DNA of 38,744 nt from a bacterium (GTDB lineage: Bacteria; Actinomycetota; Acidimicrobiia; Spongiisociales; ZC4RG35), in assembly GCA_024641285.1 (NCBI GenBank), contig JAHEDH010000015.1:1-38744 (forward strand), in the 5' to 3' direction. Within the stretch, counting starts at the first letter, position 1. The number at the start of each line of letters is the position of its first letter. Below, one piece after another: positions 33,690-38,744 of this stretch. The notes under the pieces were generated by a model. That model was not told the origin of the DNA, searched no databases, and worked only from the letters and a program-made list of their open reading frames with translations. Made by a program: the position numbers and the translations under genes.

Positions 33690-34037
33690 TCAGAGCGCGA
33701 GGTGGAGGCGCAGGGCTTCGTCGACGTGGAGCATGACTGCCGGCGGCACGGTGCCGACCTTGCGGGAGATGCGCTCGACCGAAACAGAGCGGACCTGCTC
33801 GGCCTGCGCCTTCGAGTCACGCTCCAGACCGGTCTCGGAGGCGGCGAGGAGCACCTGGAACGGGAACACCCGGCCGACGTTGCCGGTCAAGGGAACCACG
33901 GTCACCACCCCCTTTCCCAGCCTCGCAGCAGTGGTGTTCGCACCATCGTTGGAGACCAGGATCGCCGGACGCCGCTTGTTCGCCTCGCCGCTTCGAGACG
34001 GATCGAGATCGACCAACCTGATCTCACCACGCTGCAT
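33690..34037 (-). CDS. mazF: MazF-family mRNA-interferase toxin (MazF9-like)
   Basis: A 115-aa toxin that cleaves RNA at short sequence motifs. The N-terminal RGEIRLVDLDPSRSGEANKRRPAILVSND is the PemK/MazF beta-barrel start, followed by GVVTVVPLTGN, PFQVLL and KAQAEQVRSVSVERI, and it closely resembles M. tuberculosis MazF9 (MazF-mt6) in wording and length. The ATG at 34037 overlaps the antitoxin stop by one base (TGATG), giving coupled translation; an in-frame ATG further upstream would lie inside the antitoxin gene and is rejected. Confidence 0.93.
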   Translation of the reverse strand: MQRGEIRLVDLDPSRSGEANKRRPAILVSNDGANTTAARLGKGVVTVVPLTGNVGRVFPFQVLLAASETGLERDSKAQAEQVRSVSVERISRKVGTVPPAVMLHVDEALRLHLAL

Positions 34038-34261
34038 CAGCCGGTCGTCAGACCGTCGGCAACCACGTTGTCCCAAGCCTCAGCATCATCGGATTCCGAC
34101 CATTCGTCCCAGGCGTGTTCGTAGGCGCCGCCCAACTCGGTGACGCGCAAGAGCCGCACGGCTTTGTGGACGACGGCGGATCGGGAGTCATAGCCTTGAG
34201 TCTGGGCGTACTGGTCGAGAAACTCGACGTCCTCGTCTGGAAGGCTCACACTCACTTTCAT
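34037..34261 (-). CDS. mazE: MazE9-like ribbon-helix-helix antitoxin
   Basis: A 74-aa antitoxin. The N terminus MKVSVSLPDEDVEFLDQYA is a ribbon-helix-helix strand and helix that binds the operator; the acidic C-terminal part (AWDEWSESDDAEAWD) would wrap the toxin. The pattern, including the AW.EW spacing, resembles M. tuberculosis MazE9. It precedes and overlaps mazF. The ATG is preceded by TAGTAT at 6 nt, so the mRNA is probably leaderless. Confidence 0.92.
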   Translation of the reverse strand: MKVSVSLPDEDVEFLDQYAQTQGYDSRSAVVHKAVRLLRVTELGGAYEHAWDEWSESDDAEAWDNVVADGLTTG

Positions 34262-34273
34262 ACTTCCATACTA
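34259..34273 (-). promoter_or_regulatory. mazEF -10 box and candidate antitoxin operator
   Basis: On the minus strand AGTATG occurs twice in 14 bp (period 8), the second copy containing the start codon. TAGTAT (34268-34273) is a -10 box 6 nt before the ATG. The direct repeat covering promoter and start is a plausible site for the ribbon-helix-helix antitoxin. Confidence 0.5.
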
Positions 34274-34429
34274 CCAACGGTACGACGTTCTGACTACCAC
34301 TTCGCTCCCCACCCGGTGAATCGAAGTCGTTCAGCTCCGCTGACGCCCGCAACGCAAGACGGACGGCCGCTTGCAGCCGGCGGTGATCGGAAGAAGCCCC
34401 TCACTTCGCCTTCCGGTGCGTGAGGTCTG

Positions 34430-36124
34430 TCAAAGGCTGAGCCCCTCGAAGGGGTCGTCGGGTTGGTCGTATGCCTTCGGGTTCGCCCCCGCCTCTGATC
34501 GCCGGGTGGCCCATGCCGGGAAGGGGAATTCGACCACGATCGGGACTGGGAGTTGGGGCTGGCTGATCATCATCGTGCCGGGCTTGATGATCGTCGAGCG
34601 CTGCCGGTGGGCGGCCGGCAGGAACCCGTATTCGTCGCGGGAAGCCTCGGCGGTGTCGAGCCGGCCGACCACCCTGATCGACGAGTTCGAGATGATTCGC
34701 CGCTCGATCTCCGAGGCCGTCTGCTGGGCGCCGATCAGGATCACGCCCAGGCTGCGCCCCCGCTCGGCCACGTCGAGCAGGATCTCCTTGATCGGAGAGG
34801 ACCCGTCCCGTGGCGCGTACTTGTTCAACTCGTCGAGGACGAGAAACAGCATCTCGTCGGTCTGCCCCGCCCGTTCCTTGTCCTCGAATGCCCGACGGAT
34901 CGTGACGCCGACGACGAACCGCTTCGCCCGGTCGTTGAGGTTGTGCAGATCCACCACGGTCACCTGGTCGTCGAGCCGGATCCGGTGTTTGTCTGCGTTG
35001 GGGACGTCACCGCGGATCAATCGGTCGACGTGACGGACCGATCCCTGGAGTCGTCGGACGAAGGCGTTGATGCTGCCGGTGCCCATCGCCGGACCGGCCC
35101 AGACATACCGATCGTCTTCGCTCTGGACCTTGTCGGAGACGAGATCGACCAGCTCTCGGAACGTGCGGACCGTCTGGCCCTCGATCACCACGGCGCCGTC
35201 GGCCGTGGCAGTGGCGTGGCGCAGCTGGGCCATGACGTTGTGGATCACCATCGTGTACTGGGCACGATCGTCCTCGGCGTCGGCGAACAGGAAGGCCAAG
35301 AGGTCCTCGTGGCAGAACTCCCCCAGCGTCCAGAAGAAGCTGGTGACACCACCGGCGCGGGCGTTCACGTCGGGCTCGGCCCGGGGCCCGGGACGGGGCG
35401 GAGCGAAGAACCCGACCGACTGGAACGGCTGGGCGGGGAGCCCGACCTGGGCGTAACGGAGCCGCTGATCGTCCTCGAGCGCGGTGTTCGGATGGTCGAG
35501 GAAGAGCAGATCCTCACCTTTGACGTTGAAGATCAGCGCCTTGGTGTTGATCGACCTCGTCTCGAGCGCACCCGAGGTGAAGATCGAATGCAGCAGGAAC
35601 GTGGCGTACGAGGTCTTGGTCGCGACACCGGAGATGCCCGAGATGTTGACGTGAGCTCCCCGTCGACCATCGAGGAACTCCAGGTTGATGTACATCGGCT
35701 CGCCATCCCTCGACAGCCCGATGGGCAGACGCTGTGGCATCTGGTCGAAGAACAGCGCCTTGTCGCGCTCTTCACCATGGGCGCGCCTGACCTGTTGTCC
35801 CGGACGGGGCGGCACGAAGATCTCCGGCTCGAACCTCGTGGCGGTGACCCGGGCAGCCTCGGATACCTCGGCGGGGAGCAGACCGTCTTCGATCAGGAAG
35901 ACATCGGAGTCGAACCGGGCGCCCTCGTGTCTGGCGCGCACCTGACCCACGGTGCCGTACACCTGAACCACCTCGCCACCAGGGAGGTGACGCTCGAGTG
36001 CCACCACATCGTCGAGCTGGATGTAGGCGTCCGGCCCGACACCCACCCAGAAATCGAGCGGGGTGGCGTCCTCGGTCCCGATCACCCGTCCGATCAGGTC
36101 TTCGTTGGGCGTTGTCTCGGCCAT
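34430..36124 (-). CDS. herA: HerA-like DNA-translocating ATPase
   Basis: A 564-aa hexameric-type ATPase of the HerA/FtsK superfamily. Residues about 8-100 form the N-terminal HAS-barrel (LIGRVIGTEDATPLDFWVGV...VVQVYGTVGQV). The RecA-like core has a P-loop GISGVATKT (163-171) that lacks the usual Gly before Lys, Walker B FLVLDELNKYAP, and the HerA-type sensor/arginine region ERGRSLGVILIGAQQ and IISNSSIRVVGRLD. HerA pumps DNA for the NurA nuclease. The ATG at 36124 follows TAGGGT by 7 nt; an open extension upstream is antisense to the next gene. It is on the same strand as sbcD-sbcC-nurA but about 3.8 kb away. Confidence 0.88.
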   Translation of the reverse strand: MAETTPNEDLIGRVIGTEDATPLDFWVGVGPDAYIQLDDVVALERHLPGGEVVQVYGTVGQVRARHEGARFDSDVFLIEDGLLPAEVSEAARVTATRFEPEIFVPPRPGQQVRRAHGEERDKALFFDQMPQRLPIGLSRDGEPMYINLEFLDGRRGAHVNISGISGVATKTSYATFLLHSIFTSGALETRSINTKALIFNVKGEDLLFLDHPNTALEDDQRLRYAQVGLPAQPFQSVGFFAPPRPGPRAEPDVNARAGGVTSFFWTLGEFCHEDLLAFLFADAEDDRAQYTMVIHNVMAQLRHATATADGAVVIEGQTVRTFRELVDLVSDKVQSEDDRYVWAGPAMGTGSINAFVRRLQGSVRHVDRLIRGDVPNADKHRIRLDDQVTVVDLHNLNDRAKRFVVGVTIRRAFEDKERAGQTDEMLFLVLDELNKYAPRDGSSPIKEILLDVAERGRSLGVILIGAQQTASEIERRIISNSSIRVVGRLDTAEASRDEYGFLPAAHRQRSTIIKPGTMMISQPQLPVPIVVEFPFPAWATRRSEAGANPKAYDQPDDPFEGLSL

Positions 36125-36131
36125 CGAAGAA

Positions 36132-36137
36132 ACCCTA
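36132..36137 (-). promoter_or_regulatory. Probable -10 box of herA
   Basis: TAGGGT on the minus strand, 7 nt before the herA ATG and with no SD between. The divergent gene at 36180 has CAAGAT (36168-36173) 6 nt before its own ATG. Confidence 0.5.
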
Positions 36138-36179
36138 CCGGTGCCCCCGGACACATTCGACGCGTGCCAAGATCCAACG

Positions 36180-37178
36180 ATGGAGTTCCAACCGGGTGCC
36201 TGGCGCCCACCGACCGATCTCGGCCTGAGCGGCGTGTACGCAGAGAACGACCGCCTGACCGGTTCCGCCCTCTGGCCCACCAACGGCGTTGGACCCGAAG
36301 ACATCGCACTCGACGAGGAGCGTCGCCCGGTCACCGGCCTGGCCGATGGTCGCATCATCCGTTTCCCGCCCGATGGTGGAGCACCGGAGACGCTCGGCGA
36401 CACCGGCGGTCGGCCGCTCGGGATCGAGACCGTCCCGGGCGGCGGCCTGATCATCTGCGACGCAGACCGCGGCCTCCTCCACATGGATCCCGGCGGGACC
36501 ATCGAAGTCCTCGCCGACCACTACCGCGCCAACGAGTTCACGATCACGAACAACGCCTCGGTCGCTTCCGACGGAACGATCTACTTCTCGGTGTCGAGCC
36601 ACCGATGGCCGCTCTCGGACTTCACCAAGGACATCCTCGAACGCTCCGGCACAGGACGTCTCTACCGGCGCACACCGGACGGCGAGCTGACCGTGTTGCT
36701 CGACGGCCTGGTGTTCGCCAATGGCGTGGCCCTGTCGCGCGAAGAGGACTTCGTACTCGTTGTCGAGACCGGCAGCTACCGCATCCACCGGGTCTGGCTC
36801 TCCGGCGAGAATGCCGGCACCACCGACTTGTTCATCGAGAACCTTCCGGGATTCCCGGACAACCTCTCGAGGTCACACGATGTGTTCTGGTGCGCGCTGG
36901 TTCGTCTCCGCGACAAGGCACTGGACATGACACTCCCGCGCCCGTGGGCCAGGAAGGTGATCGCCGCGCTCCCCGAGCCACTCCAGCCGAAGCCCGGCCG
37001 GCACGGGATGCTCGTCGCCTTCGATCATGCCGGACGGGTCGTGACGACCCTGCAGGACCCGACCGGTCGGGTTGCCGTCACGACCGGTGTCAGGGCGGAC
37101 GGATACCGCCTCTACGTCGGCTCCCTCAGCGAGCCCCACATCGCCGTGGCCCAGCTACCGACGTCGTTCGACCTCTGA
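36180..37178 (+). CDS. Strictosidine synthase-like / SMP-30-type beta-propeller protein
   Basis: A 332-aa six-bladed propeller protein. The middle (FTITNNASVASDGTIYFSVSS, LYRRTPDGELTVLLDGLVFANGVALS, FPDNLSRS...FWCALVRLR) follows the strictosidine-synthase/APMAP family closely, including the GPED start of the propeller. Bacterial members are thought to be lactonases or esterases; the plant alkaloid reaction is not implied. There is no signal peptide. ATG at 36180 is preceded by CAAGAT at 6 nt. Divergent from herA by 55 bp. Substrate unknown. Confidence 0.88.
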   Translation: MEFQPGAWRPPTDLGLSGVYAENDRLTGSALWPTNGVGPEDIALDEERRPVTGLADGRIIRFPPDGGAPETLGDTGGRPLGIETVPGGGLIICDADRGLLHMDPGGTIEVLADHYRANEFTITNNASVASDGTIYFSVSSHRWPLSDFTKDILERSGTGRLYRRTPDGELTVLLDGLVFANGVALSREEDFVLVVETGSYRIHRVWLSGENAGTTDLFIENLPGFPDNLSRSHDVFWCALVRLRDKALDMTLPRPWARKVIAALPEPLQPKPGRHGMLVAFDHAGRVVTTLQDPTGRVAVTTGVRADGYRLYVGSLSEPHIAVAQLPTSFDL

Positions 37179-37270
37179 TCTCGTGAGCTCGTCGCGCCGA
37201 CTCGCCGCCATCTCGGCGCGCACGGAACGCTTCGACGCATCGAGCAATGACCGCTCGGTACGATCGAGTC

Positions 37271-37648
37271 GTGCAACATCCGATAGGAAGGCTGGACGCC
37301 GTGGCCCTCGACTGCGCCGACCCCGAGGCGCTCGCCGGCTTCTATCAGGCCATTCTCGGTGGCGACATCTATGCGATTCCCGATGGGCGCTGGGTCGAGG
37401 TGCAGAGTGCGCACGGAACCGTTGCCTGTCAGAGGATCGACGACTATCGGCCTCCCACCTGGCCGAACGGTGACGTCCCGACCCAGGCTCACATCGACAT
37501 CGCCGTCACCGATCTCGACACCGGCGAGTCATCGGTCATCGAGCTCGGAGCGGTGAAGGCGGATATCCAGCCCAGCCCGGACGACTTCCGGGTGTTCTTC
37601 GACCCTGCCGGGCATCCGTTCTGCCTCGTGGGACAGTGGCGAGGCTGA
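37271..37648 (+). CDS. VOC-superfamily glyoxalase-like protein
   Basis: A 125-aa protein of two beta-alpha-beta-beta-beta repeats: IGRLDAVALDCADPEALAGFY at the start, then WVEVQSAHG and AHIDIAVTDLD, ending RVFFDPAGHPFCLVGQW. This is the Glyoxalase_6-type group found in many actinobacterial copies; function ranges from resistance to hydrolases and cannot be assigned. I place the start at GTG 37271, because TACGAT lies 6 nt upstream (37259-37264) and homologues start just before this point; an ATG at 37247 in the same frame would add eight residues. It ends 3 bp before the convergent transporter gene. Confidence 0.82.
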   Translation: MQHPIGRLDAVALDCADPEALAGFYQAILGGDIYAIPDGRWVEVQSAHGTVACQRIDDYRPPTWPNGDVPTQAHIDIAVTDLDTGESSVIELGAVKADIQPSPDDFRVFFDPAGHPFCLVGQWRG

Positions 37649-37651
37649 CCA

Positions 37652-38467
37652 TCACACGGCGATCAGGCCGACTGCGACGACTGCGAGGACGACACCGATC
37701 CACTGCGATCGAGATACGGCTTCTCCGAAGAATCGTGCGATGACCACCGTCACGGCCGGGTAGAGCGACGAGAGCACGGCCACCACGCTGAGCAGACCGG
37801 TCTGGACCGCAGCGAGGAAGAGCATGTTCGCCAGCATGTCGCCGGAACCCGCCACGCCGATCAGCGGGTACAGCTTGCGATCGACGCCGACACCGGTCCT
37901 CCGAAAGCCGATCACTGCCGCCATCGTCGAGATCGACGCCACCCTGGCCGGGACCAGCGGCCACAGGCCGACCTCGTCGGGCGTCTGCGCCAGGAAGATG
38001 AAGAAGATCCCGAACCCCACGCCCGCCGCGATCGCGAACCCGATCCCGGCCCTCCCGGCCCCATCGTCGGTGCCGGAGACCATCCAGATCGCCGGGACGG
38101 CGACGGCGATTCCGGCAAGGGTCGAGGCTGCGGGTCGCTCCCCCGTCGCCAGACCGGCCACGATCGGAAGCGACGCACCGACCAGCGACGACACCGGTGC
38201 CACGACCGCCATCCGACCGGTGGCGAGCCCCTGATACAACGAAACGAGGGCGATTGCGCCGGCGACGCCGGCCGCCGCACCCCACAACGCCGAGGCCCAA
38301 TCGAGACGCCCACCGATGACGAGTGCGCCTGCCACGGCGACGAAGAACCCGACCGATTGGGACCACAGGACCACCACCGGGGCCGCCGCCCGCTTGGTGA
38401 CCGCCCCGCCCACGTAGTCGGAGACGCCCCAGCTCAGCGATGCGAGCAAGGCGAGGAAGTTGGGCAC
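37652..38467 (-). CDS. EamA/DMT-family transporter
   Basis: A 271-aa membrane protein with about ten hydrophobic segments in two EamA repeats. It begins FLALLASLSWGVSDYVGG, a common start of this DMT subgroup, and ends with the second repeat (LYPAVTVVIARFFGEAVSRSQWIGVVLAVVAVGLIAV). It is distinct from the EamA protein at 24 kb. Start is GTG. The preceding sugar-dehydrogenase gene ends 9 bp upstream, so the two are likely co-transcribed; transport of a sugar derivative would be a guess. Confidence 0.9.
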   Translation of the reverse strand: MPNFLALLASLSWGVSDYVGGAVTKRAAAPVVVLWSQSVGFFVAVAGALVIGGRLDWASALWGAAAGVAGAIALVSLYQGLATGRMAVVAPVSSLVGASLPIVAGLATGERPAASTLAGIAVAVPAIWMVSGTDDGAGRAGIGFAIAAGVGFGIFFIFLAQTPDEVGLWPLVPARVASISTMAAVIGFRRTGVGVDRKLYPLIGVAGSGDMLANMLFLAAVQTGLLSVVAVLSSLYPAVTVVIARFFGEAVSRSQWIGVVLAVVAVGLIAV

Positions 38468-38476
38468 GCGGCGACG

Positions 38477-38744
38477 CTACCGCTTCGAGACCACCTTGAG
38501 GATCTCGTCGGTCGTCAGCACGTACATCTCTCCGCTGCGATCGGTGCCGAACCCGACCACGTTGCCGGGGACCCCGACATCGCCGGTCCAATCGGTGACC
38601 GTGAACGGTTCCTCGACGGAGACGCTGCGAAGCCAGCCCCCGCAGTAGTCGCTGAAGAAGTACTGGCCCGTGATCTCGGGGATGGCCGCGCCCCGATAGG
38701 TCACCCCGCCGGTGATCGAACAGGTGCCGGCGTCGCCGTGGGCG
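38477..38744 (-). CDS. PQQ-dependent sugar dehydrogenase-like protein, C-terminal end (5' part outside window)
   Basis: The last 89 codons of a gene entering from the right edge. The reading CSITGGVTYRGAAIPEITG and YFFSDYCGGWLRSV is the final blade of the soluble aldose/glucose dehydrogenase (GSDH/YliI-type) beta-propeller, usually a secreted or lipoprotein enzyme oxidising sugars with PQQ. The end GFGTDRSGEMYVLTTDEILKVV is also typical. The catalytic and PQQ-binding residues are outside the window, so activity cannot be judged. It lies 9 bp upstream of the DMT transporter gene. Confidence 0.85.
   Translation of the reverse strand, partial: AHGDAGTCSITGGVTYRGAAIPEITGQYFFSDYCGGWLRSVSVEEPFTVTDWTGDVGVPGNVVGFGTDRSGEMYVLTTDEILKVVSKR

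Noticed and set aside
33690-36124. mazEF plus herA read as a defence island
   Set aside because: A chromosomal MazEF9-like pair is common in actinobacteria, and the neighbouring genes are housekeeping or unknown. HerA without a SIR2/DUF4297-type effector next to it does not match known HerA defence systems.
34553-37186. Very long plus-strand open frame antisense to herA and out of frame with the propeller gene
   Set aside because: High GC keeps complementary frames open. The translation is a low-complexity Arg/Asp/Gly mixture without motifs, while the minus strand encodes a clear HerA-like ATPase.
1-38744. tRNA, rRNA, CRISPR arrays, IS elements or prophage genes
   Set aside because: No T-loop/anticodon arrangement, no regularly spaced long repeats, and no transposase, integrase or phage protein was found in any frame read.

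Overview
This 38.7 kb window is a gene-dense, high-GC chromosomal segment of an actinobacterium. Evidence for the phylum: a 6C-type small RNA (two C6-loop hairpins, a family known from actinobacteria), a MazEF pair resembling mycobacterial MazEF9, a rhodanese/SufE-like pair as in mycobacteria, frequent GTG starts, and many start codons lying 6-8 nt behind a TANNNT hexamer with no Shine-Dalgarno sequence (probable leaderless mRNAs). The gene mix would fit a deep, non-mycobacterial lineage such as Acidimicrobiia, but that placement is inference. I see no transposase, phage gene, CRISPR array, tRNA or rRNA.

Layout. 1-2.8 kb: end of a trans-aconitate methyltransferase gene, a rhodanese-GNAT operon and a divergent sufE-like gene. 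2.8-6.1 kb: an SDR dehydrogenase facing the murI-MerR-menF operon. 6.2-9.1 kb: a cytochrome c-menC-menD operon converging on menF, so menaquinone genes and a small heme lipoprotein are clustered. 9.2-13.3 kb: a remnant of an NAD(P)HX epimerase gene, mannose-1-phosphate guanylyltransferase, a small membrane protein, Nei glycosylase and a long disordered protein with a C-terminal Cys/His motif. 13.4-16.4 kb: gcvP under a glycine riboswitch. 16.5-16.65 kb: the 6C RNA. 16.7-18.9 kb: a CPA2 antiporter with USP domains. 19.1-22.0 kb: ychF, gpsA (behind a cluster of hairpin repeats) and a MaoC-type hydratase. 22.0-25.4 kb: a MocR regulator divergent from a three-gene operon (PNPOx-like protein, EamA exporter, rhodanese).

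25.4-36.1 kb is the most notable part. sbcD-sbcC (Mre11/Rad50), a NurA-like nuclease gene and an alpha/beta hydrolase form one operon, and a HerA-like ATPase with an unusual P-loop lies 3.8 kb away on the same strand. Together these are the four parts of the archaeal HerA-NurA-Mre11-Rad50 end-resection set. Between them lie mazEF, a tandem-DsbA lipoprotein, a DUF952 protein and an archaeal-type mannosyl-3-phosphoglycerate synthase that shares a 55 bp divergent promoter region with sbcD. 36.2-38.7 kb: a strictosidine-synthase-like protein, a VOC protein, a DMT exporter and the end of a PQQ-type sugar dehydrogenase.

Recurring themes are ATGA/GTGA start-stop overlaps inside operons and convergent pairs whose stops touch or overlap. 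All functions are assigned from motifs and remembered family sequences; no database search was run.
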